In this document: one piece after another, positions 15,971 through 21,972 of the stretch
Position numbering within the stretch: the first letter of the stretch is position 1
Layout of the letters: every line of letters starts with the position of its first letter
DNA from: a virus
Length of the DNA: 22,694 bases
Direction: 5' to 3' (one strand)
IMG/VR virus record: IMGVR_UViG_3300021347_000040
Coordinates: 1-22,694 of that record
Notes under the pieces: model-generated
Told to the model about the DNA's origin: nothing
Database searches by the model: none
Seen by the model: only the letters and a program-made list of their open reading frames with translations
Program-made: the position numbers and the translations under genes

Positions 15971-16329
15971 AAATTCTAGATAAAATCAAGAATACTGAGT
16001 TTTATCAAAACTGGGCAAAAGCATTTGCTGTTTGTTACCCAATGATGGTTGAAGGTGATTTATCATCCTTGACCTTTACCCATTTTTGGAAAGCTAATGT
16101 TACTGGTATTATCGCAGCCACTTTAGCTTCATTAACCAAAAAGTCTTGGTATCAAAGTTTTATGCAACATAAATACGCACCAGCAATCATTTTAGGTGTC
16201 TGCACATTTGTTGCAGATTTATTAGTGCATCCAACTCACTTTGGAGCATTTTGGACTGAAGCTCTAGCAACAGGAGTTGGTGCTGGTTTACTATCAGCCT
16301 TTTTTATCTATAAACCACTAGAAAAATAA
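15967..16329 (+). CDS. Second multi-span membrane protein, holin-like
   Basis: Predicted product of 120 residues with about three membrane segments (about 42-57, 71-87, 97-115) and a Lys-ending C-terminus (IYKPLEK). It overlaps the holin by four bases and the lysozyme by one. The location suggests a role in lysis, as second holin, antiholin or envelope protein. I do not recognise its family. No spanin pair (lipoprotein plus one-span protein) is seen nearby. Confidence 0.6.
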   Translation: MKILDKIKNTEFYQNWAKAFAVCYPMMVEGDLSSLTFTHFWKANVTGIIAATLASLTKKSWYQSFMQHKYAPAIILGVCTFVADLLVHPTHFGAFWTEALATGVGAGLLSAFFIYKPLEK

Positions 16330-16772
16330 TGTACGACAACATCAAAGAAATGCTAATCAAGAATGAAGGGTTAGTATGTACTCCTTATCATTGTAGTGCT
16401 AACAAGCTGACAATAGGCGTAGGCAGGAATTTAGAAGCAAATGGCATATCAGAAGAAGAAGCTATGTTTATGCTTGAGAATGATATTAATAGAGTAGTAG
16501 CTAATTTAGATAAGGTTTGGGAAGTATGGAGAAGTTTTCCTGTACCTGCTCAAGAAGTATGTGTTGATATGGCATTTCAAATGGGTATAGCAGGATTTAT
16601 GAATTTTAGACAAACACGAGCTCTGATGGAGATGGGTTGTTGGTTGGAAGCATCAGAGGAAGTTTTAAGAAGTAAGTATGCAGTTCAAACACCAAATAGG
16701 GCAGCTAGGAATTCAAGAAAACTAGCTTTGTGTAAAAGTGCCAAGAAAAACATCAGACCAACATCAAGCTAA
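16329..16772 (+). CDS. Endolysin, GH24 T4-type lysozyme
   Basis: Predicted product of 147 residues. Glu13 (NEG), Cys22 and Thr28 (LTIGVGR) fit the family motif E-8aa-(D/C)-5aa-T exactly, with Cys in place of the T4 Asp20. The C-terminal QTPNRAARNSRKL matches the T4 segment around QTPNRAKR. It cleaves the N-acetylmuramic acid - N-acetylglucosamine bond of peptidoglycan. There is no signal peptide or obvious signal-anchor, so it should depend on the holin for release. It is slightly shorter than T4 lysozyme (164). The end overlaps the next gene by 35 bases. Confidence 0.85.
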   Translation: MYDNIKEMLIKNEGLVCTPYHCSANKLTIGVGRNLEANGISEEEAMFMLENDINRVVANLDKVWEVWRSFPVPAQEVCVDMAFQMGIAGFMNFRQTRALMEMGCWLEASEEVLRSKYAVQTPNRAARNSRKLALCKSAKKNIRPTSS

Positions 16773-17184
16773 TTCTAGACTTGGTGCATTAGGAGAATCA
16801 TTAGTTCAAACCTTCTTGCTTGAATACGCTGACTTTTGTTATCCCACCCAAGAAAAACATCCTGCTGATTTAATGGTTGAATTTGGTTCAGCTAAATATA
16901 CAGTGCAAGTAAAAAGCAGAAGAGCTACTAAAGAAAAGAAGTTTATTTTTGCTGCTGAAAACTCAAGGTCAATGTCTGAAACTTATAAACATTACACTTG
17001 CGATATTCTAGCTTTTGTATTCTTTAATGAAGATAAAAAGCGAATCATGTTTAAAGCAAATACATCATCACAAAACTATTTTACTTTTGATAGTAAAGTT
17101 ATCACTGAATCTATGGAATTAGATTCTCTAAAAGAAACACTGGATAATCTAAGTTCAGTACCAGTTCTAAATCCTTTAATTTAA
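16738..17184 (+). CDS. PD-(D/E)XK-type nuclease-like protein
   Basis: Predicted product of 148 residues from GTG 16738, the only plausible early start, overlapping the lysozyme gene by 35 bases. LGALGESLVQTFLLEY (Glu20), then HPADLMVEFG (Asp44) and TVQVKSRRA (Gln57-Val-Lys59) follow the E...D...(E/Q)xK arrangement of PD-(D/E)XK nucleases related to resolvases and restriction enzymes, with Gln at the usual Glu, as seen in several such families. Substrate is unknown. It ends the structural/lysis gene run. A resolvase or a host-DNA-cutting enzyme are both possible; inactivity is not excluded. Confidence 0.6.
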   Translation: MPRKTSDQHQANSRLGALGESLVQTFLLEYADFCYPTQEKHPADLMVEFGSAKYTVQVKSRRATKEKKFIFAAENSRSMSETYKHYTCDILAFVFFNEDKKRIMFKANTSSQNYFTFDSKVITESMELDSLKETLDNLSSVPVLNPLI

Positions 17185-17189
17185 TACTT

Positions 17190-17214
17190 AAAAATAAATT
17201 AATATTTTTTTACA
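17190..17214 (+). terminator. Weak AT-only hairpin with T-run, possible end of late operon
   Basis: AAAAATA (17190-17196) can pair with TATTTTT (17203-17209) around AATTAA, followed by more T. It contains no G-C pair, so it would be weak. It lies just after the last gene of the lysis run and overlaps the -35 of the next promoter. Confidence 0.25.
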
Positions 17215-17277
17215 CATTTATATATATTTATGTATAATACCTATATGTTAATTAAAAATAAGGAGTTAAATAACATG
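17209..17277 (+). promoter_or_regulatory. Promoter-leader module A
   Basis: TTTACA (17209-17214), an 18-base spacer and TATAAT (17233-17238) form a good sigma70-type promoter. A leader follows with TTAATTAA and AAGGAG, and ATG at 17275. From about 17215 to 17274 it is nearly the same as module B at 18111. Both lie in front of clusters of tiny genes, suggesting shared early control. Confidence 0.75.
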
Positions 17278-17700
17278 GATAAACACGAAATATATAGAAA
17301 ATATAGAAGCCAATTTATTGGTTATATTGTATTGCAACAACATTACAATAATGAAAAACCATTGAGTAAAACAGATATTGATAATTTAGTTAATTTATCG
17401 CATCAATTATATCGTTCAAAAGATTATTCATTACGTGTTGGTTGGGGAACAGATACTACATATGGAATTAATAGAAGAGTTGCTGTAAAACATATGGGTG
17501 CATATATGGGTAATTATTGGTCTAGATATTGTAATTTAAACAGAAAGATAGGGTTGTTAAATATAAGTACTGATGATTATGGTGTAGAAAATGTGTATGT
17601 TAGTTTGCTTGATACAAGATTAGAAAAAATTACAAAAGAAATGTATCAAGAACTAGAAAATCTTTATAAAGATGCAACAACTAAAAAGGAGTGTGCATAA
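17275..17700 (+). CDS. Unrecognised 141-residue protein, first gene after promoter A
   Basis: The start at 17275 is fixed by AAGGAG (17260-17265); an in-frame ATG at 17230 lies inside the promoter and would precede the transcript. The product (MDKHEIYRKYRSQFIGYIVL...) is basic and Tyr-rich, with a helical N-terminal half and a YGVENVYVSLLDTRLEKITK C-terminal part, and no signal peptide. No known motif was recognised. As the first gene behind a strong promoter it is a candidate early protein acting on the host. Confidence 0.7.
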   Translation: MDKHEIYRKYRSQFIGYIVLQQHYNNEKPLSKTDIDNLVNLSHQLYRSKDYSLRVGWGTDTTYGINRRVAVKHMGAYMGNYWSRYCNLNRKIGLLNISTDDYGVENVYVSLLDTRLEKITKEMYQELENLYKDATTKKECA

Positions 17701-17849
17701 TGACTAGATACACACTACAAGTTCAACTACCTAGCTTAGGCTGGGTGGTTGCTATCAAGACTAGCGACTTATTCTACATGGCTAGTAAGAGAGCTAGATT
17801 AATTAAAGAAGGGCATAAGGTTAAATTAACTAAGGAGAAGAAACAATGA
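17700..17849 (+). CDS. 49-residue basic protein
   Basis: Reads MTRYTLQVQL PSLGWVVAIK..., ending KLTKEKKQ. AAGGAG (17686-17691) lies eight bases before the ATG; the start overlaps the previous stop by one base and its TGA overlaps the next ATG (ATGA). Basic C-terminal half (KRARLIKEGHK). No family recognised. Coding is supported by the packing and ribosome binding site. Confidence 0.65.
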   Translation: MTRYTLQVQLPSLGWVVAIKTSDLFYMASKRARLIKEGHKVKLTKEKKQ

Positions 17850-18103
17850 ACCTAATGTGCAATACCAAACATGGTGTTATTCAATGGAGATGGAAAGACA
17901 CAGGTCAACCATCTCCTGAATACAAATCATTAAATCATCAATGGTGGATTCCTAAGAAGTCAGATTTTGAATTAGTTACTGAAGTTGATGCTTCTATTAA
18001 ACAAGAAATCAAAGATGAGATTTGGGAAGATATGCAATCTGATTTTGATTATCAGAAAGGCATTTATAAGATTCATAAATTAAATAAAAAGAATTTAAAA
18101 TAA
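17846..18103 (+). CDS. 85-residue protein, unknown function
   Basis: Starts with AAGGAGAAG upstream (17832-17840). The N-terminal half is Trp-rich (VIQWRWKDTG, HQWWIPKKSD), and the C-terminal half is a charged helix (IKQEIKDEIWEDMQSDFDY). It ends just before promoter B. I see no known domain. It is the third gene of the short cluster behind promoter A. Confidence 0.65.
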   Translation: MNLMCNTKHGVIQWRWKDTGQPSPEYKSLNHQWWIPKKSDFELVTEVDASIKQEIKDEIWEDMQSDFDYQKGIYKIHKLNKKNLK

Positions 18104-18173
18104 TTGTATACATTTATATATTTTTATATATAATGGGTAGTATGTTAATTAAAAATAAGGAGTTAATAACATG
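18104..18173 (+). promoter_or_regulatory. Promoter-leader module B
   Basis: TATAAT at 18129-18134, with TTGTAT (18104-18109) or TGTATA one base later as a weak -35. The CATTTATATAT segment, the -10, and a 26-base leader block (18141-18166) including TTAATTAA and AAGGAG match module A; the leader blocks are identical. It drives the gene at 18171. The conserved part extends well past the core promoter, which suggests an operator or translational element. Confidence 0.7.
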
Positions 18174-18338
18174 AACAAATATGAAAATCTAGAAAATCTA
18201 ATTAAACAACTTGATAACATTAATGCTGAGTATGAGAAGAAGATGGATAAGCTCAGAGCCAAACAAGATAGAGATGCTAGTTTTATGTGGCAAAGAATTG
18301 CTATTGAGAAAGCTAAGTTAAGAGAGGGGGATAAGTAA
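18171..18338 (+). CDS. 55-residue helical protein
   Basis: Reads MNKYENLENL IKQLDNINAE YEKKM..., almost entirely helix-forming and charged, likely a short coiled coil. AAGGAG (18157-18162) supports the start; the stop overlaps the next ATG by one base. First gene after promoter B. Function unknown. Confidence 0.7.
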   Translation: MNKYENLENLIKQLDNINAEYEKKMDKLRAKQDRDASFMWQRIAIEKAKLREGDK

Positions 18339-18586
18339 TGAAGTATGAATTTTACATCTATACTAAAGATGGTGAAGATACTTGGAACTGGAGTATTGAT
18401 AATTGGAATCTTGTTCAAGATGACATTAAACAAAACCAGCATGACAAATCTTTTAGCGTAGAAGTTCAGAGATGGCATGGGGAAAGTGATTTTGATTTTG
18501 TTGAGGTATACCCAAAAGACGATTCAAAATATCTACCACTTTATATTCAACAAAAAGTTAAACGAGCATTACAAGGGGGTAAGTAA
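18338..18586 (+). CDS. 82-residue acidic protein, unknown function
   Basis: The product starts MKYEFYIYTKDGEDTWNWSIDNWN, suggests strands with many aromatic residues, and ends with a basic helix (YIQQKVKRALQGGK). A G-rich Shine-Dalgarno (GAGGGGG, 18324-18330) lies in the last codons of the previous gene. It overlaps both neighbours by one base. No family recognised. Confidence 0.65.
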   Translation: MKYEFYIYTKDGEDTWNWSIDNWNLVQDDIKQNQHDKSFSVEVQRWHGESDFDFVEVYPKDDSKYLPLYIQQKVKRALQGGK

Positions 18587-18792
18587 TGGCTAGATACACA
18601 AACGAAGAGAAAGCACTTATGGTTTATGCTTTAAATCTTATGGCAGGAGAATCACATATTTGGAATGATGAAACGCATGACAAAATATTCACACTTATTG
18701 ATAAGGTTGATACTCCATTTATTACTGATGATGACAGTGGTTTGTATAACAAAAAATATCAAAACTATATGAAAAGTTGGGAGAGTAAATAA
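18586..18792 (+). CDS. 68-residue protein, unknown function
   Basis: The product starts MARYTNEEKALMVYALNLMAG and has helical segments with an acidic middle (DDDSG). AGGGGG (18574-18579) inside the end of the previous gene serves as ribosome binding site, in the same arrangement as the previous junction. No known domain. Confidence 0.65.
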   Translation: MARYTNEEKALMVYALNLMAGESHIWNDETHDKIFTLIDKVDTPFITDDDSGLYNKKYQNYMKSWESK

Positions 18793-18884
18793 TGGATATA
18801 CAACTATTACCAGTATTAATCTTTATGGCATTTTGTTTATATGCAACTGCCATAATTATCAACGATAGGAACAATAAAAAATGA
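18792..18884 (+). CDS. 30-residue membrane peptide
   Basis: Reads MDIQLLPVLI FMAFCLYATA..., one membrane segment (about 4-23) followed by a short polar tail with Arg/Lys (NDRNNKK). It overlaps the previous stop by one base and the next start by four (ATGA), with GGGAGAG upstream (18780-18786). Packing supports expression; role unknown. Confidence 0.55.
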   Translation: MDIQLLPVLIFMAFCLYATAIIINDRNNKK

Positions 18885-19063
18885 GAGAGATAACACTAAA
18901 CGAAGTAGGGCAGACAAAACCCTTGATACTAAACATAAGACAAATCAGAGGTTACTACAGAGATGTCTTTACTGGTGAAACTAAAGTGCAAACTGAGAAT
19001 AGAGAATATGTAGTCAGAGATTCTTTATACGAGATAGGTTATTTGATGGGAGTTAATAAATGA
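18881..19063 (+). CDS. 60-residue protein, unknown function
   Basis: The product starts MREITLNEVGQTKPLILNIRQ, continues GYYRDVFTGETKVQTENREYVVRDS, and ends in YLMGVNK. It is probably all strands. It overlaps the exonuclease gene by four bases (ATGA), so it is translated with it. A small accessory factor for recombination is possible from position only. Confidence 0.6.
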   Translation: MREITLNEVGQTKPLILNIRQIRGYYRDVFTGETKVQTENREYVVRDSLYEIGYLMGVNK

Positions 19064-19890
19064 AAATAGAATCACTTAAAAACTTTGAATCTAAGCAAAA
19101 GGGTCAGGCTCTTATTTATAAAGACTTACCCAACGAGGACTATCATGCAAGTGTAGGTATCAGCAGTAGTTATGTTAGAAGGTTTGGGCAATCCCAACTT
19201 CATGCAGTCAACTATACTTCTGAATCTACTCCAGCACTAAAGTTTGGAACAGCAGCTCATTCTTTATTAGTAGAAGGACAAGAAGCATTTGATAAAGAAG
19301 TCAGGGTGATTACAGGTTCTCCATATACTAAAGCATATAAAGAAGAGAAGGCTGAATATGAAGAGCAGGGATTCATAGTATTAAAAGAAGATGAAGCTGA
19401 GATTATTACTAGCATGAAAGAGAATATGATATATGAGGGTAATGCTTATCTAAATGCAATTGGCAAGATACCTGAAGCAAGTATCTACTGGTATGAAGAT
19501 GATGTGTTGTGCAAATGCAGACCTGATGCTATGTGTCCGCCTTTAGATGAACCTAATTCAGATAACAAGATAGTTATTATTGATTACAAGACTACACAGT
19601 CATGCGAACCTCATGCTTTTAATTATTCAGTTAAGAAGTATGGCTATGATATGCAAGCTGCTTATTATAGAAGAGGTGTTGAGATGGCAGGATATGAAGT
19701 CACTGATTTCTTATTCATAGCTCAAGAAAAAGTACATCCTTATGCATCTAAAGTATTTAGAATCACAAAAGAACAAATGGATTATGGCTGGACTATGATG
19801 GAGCAATACCTGAATGATTATAAAGAATATCAAAAAGGTAAACCTCTAAGTATTTACAATAGTCCTAATGTTGTGGATTTGGTTTTATAG
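19060..19890 (+). CDS. RecE-like PD-(D/E)XK exonuclease
   Basis: Predicted product of 276 residues. EDYHASVGISSSYVRR (26-41) and LKFGTAAHSLLVEG (60-73, His67) are the typical N-terminal motifs. The active site follows with RPDA (Asp156), IDYKTT (Asp175, Lys177) and YDMQAAYYRRG (Gln199). This matches the DUF3799/exodeoxyribonuclease VIII (RecE C-terminal) family, which degrades the 5' strand of duplex DNA for single-strand annealing. Phages usually pair it with an annealing protein. None of a known family is next to it; the SSB-tailed protein at 21973 is a candidate partner. All core residues I look for are present. Confidence 0.8.
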   Translation: MKIESLKNFESKQKGQALIYKDLPNEDYHASVGISSSYVRRFGQSQLHAVNYTSESTPALKFGTAAHSLLVEGQEAFDKEVRVITGSPYTKAYKEEKAEYEEQGFIVLKEDEAEIITSMKENMIYEGNAYLNAIGKIPEASIYWYEDDVLCKCRPDAMCPPLDEPNSDNKIVIIDYKTTQSCEPHAFNYSVKKYGYDMQAAYYRRGVEMAGYEVTDFLFIAQEKVHPYASKVFRITKEQMDYGWTMMEQYLNDYKEYQKGKPLSIYNSPNVVDLVL

Positions 19891-19899
19891 GAGAGAGAG

Positions 19900-20802
19900 A
19901 TGGATAAAATATTTTTACAAAAATTAAGCAATATGTTGGACTTGGCAAGTGACATGAATAAATTTGGTAATCATTTCATTATTGATGTTGAATGTAAAAA
20001 TCACACTGTAAAAGACCTAAATACTTTTGCACATAGAATTAAACAAATATCAAATAATGTTAATGATGCCACTAAATTTTTTTTAACAAACAATGTTAGA
20101 GATTTTTTTGCAGATAATTTTGTTGACATTTGCAAGATGGATAAAATGAAGCAGGAATTTAGACTGCCTACAGATAAACCATTATTAATACAATACAGTG
20201 ATTTGAATAGAACAATAGTTATTAATGAAATTAGTGGATTTTCTTACGCTGATTATCAGGTTGATTTCTTTGTAAATTATAAAGATACCAAACAAATAAT
20301 GATAAATCCTTATATGTCATTTGTATTTAGTAAAAACTTTTTTATTGAGCTGTTAGATAAATTCCCTCAACAAATATATTTAAATTTTCATAAACAAGAT
20401 TATGCAGATTTAGTAGAAACCACAAAAGAGTGGAGAGAAAACAGGATGCATCAAATATTTGAATTATTAATGATTTATTTTTCTGTAATAAATTTATCCA
20501 ATGATTTAGATATATTTGAAGAAAAAAAAGTTACTGGTTTAAAGAAACAACTACATCAAAAATTTTCATTAGCATCATTTATTAGTAAACCAGTTTATGA
20601 GCACATTACATTAGATATTAATATTAATAATAAAAATTACACAAATAATGGTGATGGTAGTCAAAGTAAGAAAAGATTGCATGGTGTAAGAGGACATCTA
20701 AGACAATTACAAAATGGAAAAATAGTTTGGGTCAATCCATACAAAAGAGGTGATGCATCATTAGGTGTTATAACAAAAGATTACAAATTAGATTTAAGGT
20801 AA
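19900..20802 (+). CDS. Unrecognised 300-residue protein with RLHGVRGH...WVNPYKRGD C-terminus
   Basis: Preceded by a strong AGGAGAGAGAG (19879-19889). The body is rich in Phe, Asn and Asp, and mostly helical from about 180 to 240, without a catalytic motif I know. The last 44 residues are different: basic, with RLHGVRGHLR (259-268), WVNPYKRGDASLG (277-289) and KDYKL. I recall this end in other phage proteins of unknown function; it may bind nucleic acid. Asn/Thr-rich linker (about 242-255) separates the parts. Lies between exonuclease and the attenuator-like element. Confidence 0.65.
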   Translation: MDKIFLQKLSNMLDLASDMNKFGNHFIIDVECKNHTVKDLNTFAHRIKQISNNVNDATKFFLTNNVRDFFADNFVDICKMDKMKQEFRLPTDKPLLIQYSDLNRTIVINEISGFSYADYQVDFFVNYKDTKQIMINPYMSFVFSKNFFIELLDKFPQQIYLNFHKQDYADLVETTKEWRENRMHQIFELLMIYFSVINLSNDLDIFEEKKVTGLKKQLHQKFSLASFISKPVYEHITLDININNKNYTNNGDGSQSKKRLHGVRGHLRQLQNGKIVWVNPYKRGDASLGVITKDYKLDLR

Positions 20803-20879
20803 GGGCGAATAGATATATGAGAGTATTTAGATTTATGGAGAGTTTATCTTACGCCCTTGAACTAAGTATAAGGGTTTTT
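20800..20879 (+). promoter_or_regulatory. Attenuator-like element with two exclusive hairpins
   Basis: AAGGGCG (20801-20807) can pair with CGCCCTT (20852-20858). The same CCCTT (20854-20858) can instead pair with AAGGG (20870-20874), which is followed by TTTTT (20875-20879), a terminator-like form. The two cannot exist together. The first would also cover AAGGG (20801-20805), the only ribosome binding site candidate for the ORF at 20817. Seen in sequence; control is inferred. Confidence 0.45.
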
Positions 20880-20921
20880 GGAAGAGTAGGTAATAAAGTT
20901 CTAGCTTTATTATCAAATTAA
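20817..20921 (+). CDS. 34-residue ORF in the attenuator-like element
   Basis: Reads MRVFRFMESL SYALELSIRV..., amphipathic and basic, without a clear membrane span. Its ribosome binding site candidate (AAGGG, 20801-20805) is 11 bases away, longer than usual. The terminator-like hairpin and the hairpin at 20891 lie inside it. It could be a leader peptide, a real small protein, or chance. Confidence 0.4.
   Translation: MRVFRFMESLSYALELSIRVFGRVGNKVLALLSN
20891..20912 (+). other. Perfect 8-bp AT-rich inverted repeat
   Basis: TAATAAAG (20891-20898) and CTTTATTA (20905-20912) flank TTCTAG. Two G-C pairs only and no T-run after it, so it is a weak terminator. The symmetry would also suit an operator for a dimeric repressor; the ribbon-helix-helix gene begins 37 bases later. 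Confidence 0.4.
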
Positions 20922-20948
20922 TATTAATATAAAAAGCGGAGAGTCATT

Positions 20949-21110
20949 ATGGACGAAAAAACAAAAAAGGCACTTTGGATTCCTGAAGAATTACATAAGG
21001 ATATCAAGGTGTTTGCAATCACAAATAATATGAACATTGAATCTGCTACTCAGCTATTGCTGAAGCTAGGCATGGTTTCTTATAAGGAGAATAATCATGG
21101 GTCAAAATAG
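20949..21110 (+). CDS. Ribbon-helix-helix (Arc/CopG-like) small regulator
   Basis: Predicted product of 53 residues with GGAGAG (20939-20944) upstream. The strand TKKALWIP (5-12), helix EELHKDIKVFAITNN and helix IESATQLLLKLGMV give the ribbon-helix-helix layout used by Arc, MetJ and CopG type proteins, which bind DNA as dimers through the strand. It is the only DNA-binding regulator I recognise in the window. Possible targets are the repeat at 20891-20912 next to it (autoregulation) or the twin promoter modules. The next gene starts inside it, overlapping by 14 bases. Confidence 0.6.
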   Translation: MDEKTKKALWIPEELHKDIKVFAITNNMNIESATQLLLKLGMVSYKENNHGSK

Positions 21111-21261
21111 TGCAGCAGTAGAGAAGCGTAGAAAAGAATTAGAACAAGAAAAACTAGATAAGCAAATCAAAACATATTATTTCCAAAAGGGTGCTGGAAA
21201 GCACTACAGAGAAATAACATATATGAGTGGCAAAGTAGTAAGGACTGATTTTAATGCTTGA
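21097..21261 (+). CDS. 54-residue charged protein
   Basis: Reads MGQNSAAVEK RRKELEQEKL..., a charged helix followed by a short basic strand part (KHYREITYMSGKVVRTDF). AAGGAG (21084-21089) lies seven bases before the ATG. It overlaps both neighbours (14 and 8 bases). No family recognised. Confidence 0.6.
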   Translation: MGQNSAAVEKRRKELEQEKLDKQIKTYYFQKGAGKHYREITYMSGKVVRTDFNA

Positions 21262-21361
21262 GTGGATTCTATATTTTATTGCAGGAATATTTGGATTAGT
21301 ATTTATAGGAATCATTTTAAGTGTATTAGCATTTATATACATAATTAAAGAGTTAGATTAA
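21254..21361 (+). CDS. 35-residue membrane peptide
   Basis: Reads MLEWILYFIA GIFGLVFIGI..., a single long hydrophobic span (about 4-31) with a polar end (KELD). No strong ribosome binding site; the start lies inside the end of the preceding gene and its stop overlaps the next ATG (TAATG), which suggests coupling. Role unknown. Confidence 0.5.
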   Translation: MLEWILYFIAGIFGLVFIGIILSVLAFIYIIKELD

Positions 21362-21795
21362 TGGTAAACAGTAGAAATAAAGGTGCAGCTTTTGAGAGGG
21401 TTATAGTTAACAAACTTAATGCAGTTTTAGAAGAAAAAGGTTTAGATGAGAGAGTAAAAAGAAATCTTGACCAGTATCAAACTAAGGGCATGGCTGACAT
21501 TTATTTCAGGAACTTTGCTATTGAATGTAAACGATATAAGAACAATGGTAAGCAGAATATTTACAAGAACGAATGGTGGCAACAAGCAATAGATAGTGCT
21601 GGTGATAACTTAATACCTATATTGATATACAAGTTTGATAGAAGAAGCATTATGGCTGTAGTGCCTTTATTTTTAATGAACAACTTTGATAAAGCTAATT
21701 GGGAATGCACATATATGTGTCCTTTATCAGATATATGTGAAAGGTTAGATGAAATCATACAAAAGGCAGATGGATTTAAACAGTTACCTGCTTGA
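21361..21795 (+). CDS. Holliday-junction-resolvase-like PD-(D/E)XK nuclease
   Basis: Predicted product of 144 residues. NKGAAFERVIVNKLN (Glu12), KGMADIYFR (Asp46) and FAIECKRYK (Glu55, Lys57) make up a complete E-D-ExK active site, followed by EWWQQAIDSAGDNLIPILIYKFD. This matches phage endonucleases related to archaeal Hjc resolvases, which cut branched DNA during recombination and before packaging. It lies in the recombination/replication cluster between RecE-like exonuclease and the SSB-tailed protein. The exact substrate cannot be read from sequence. Confidence 0.75.
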   Translation: MVNSRNKGAAFERVIVNKLNAVLEEKGLDERVKRNLDQYQTKGMADIYFRNFAIECKRYKNNGKQNIYKNEWWQQAIDSAGDNLIPILIYKFDRRSIMAVVPLFLMNNFDKANWECTYMCPLSDICERLDEIIQKADGFKQLPA

Positions 21796-21958
21796 GCAGG
21801 ACTTTGAAGAATATTGCAGATATGCATTTGAACGTATTCAGAGTGCTTGCGATTTTCTCGGAATTATTAATGACGAGGATTATGAAAGTTTTAAGGAAAG
21901 ATGTTATTCAGAACTTGAAGCTAATTACTTAAACAGTATTGAGAAAACAATACATTAA
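21749..21958 (+). CDS. 69-residue acidic helical protein
   Basis: The product overlaps the nuclease gene by 47 bases if ATG 21749 is used; ATG 21770 gives 62 residues and also has an AAGG before it. The body (YLLEQDFEEYCRYAFERIQSA, DEDYESFKERCYSELEANY) is helical and acidic. No family recognised. It overlaps in a different frame and is followed by a strong ribosome binding site for the next gene. Confidence 0.55.
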   Translation: MKSYKRQMDLNSYLLEQDFEEYCRYAFERIQSACDFLGIINDEDYESFKERCYSELEANYLNSIEKTIH

Positions 21959-21972
21959 CCATAGGAGAGTAT

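Noticed and set aside
17230-17274. Upstream ATG (17230) as start of the 17275 gene
   Set aside because: The codons would lie within and just after the -10 element, before the transcript is expected to carry them, and there is no ribosome binding site; AAGGAG supports 17275.
18149-18478. Minus-strand ORF of 109 codons
   Set aside because: It lies opposite three well-packed + strand features (promoter module B and two genes with ribosome binding sites); its hydrophobic product is a usual reverse-frame shadow in AT-rich coding DNA.
21561-21827. Minus-strand ORF of 88 codons
   Set aside because: It is opposite the resolvase-like gene, whose active-site residues are complete; no independent start signals.
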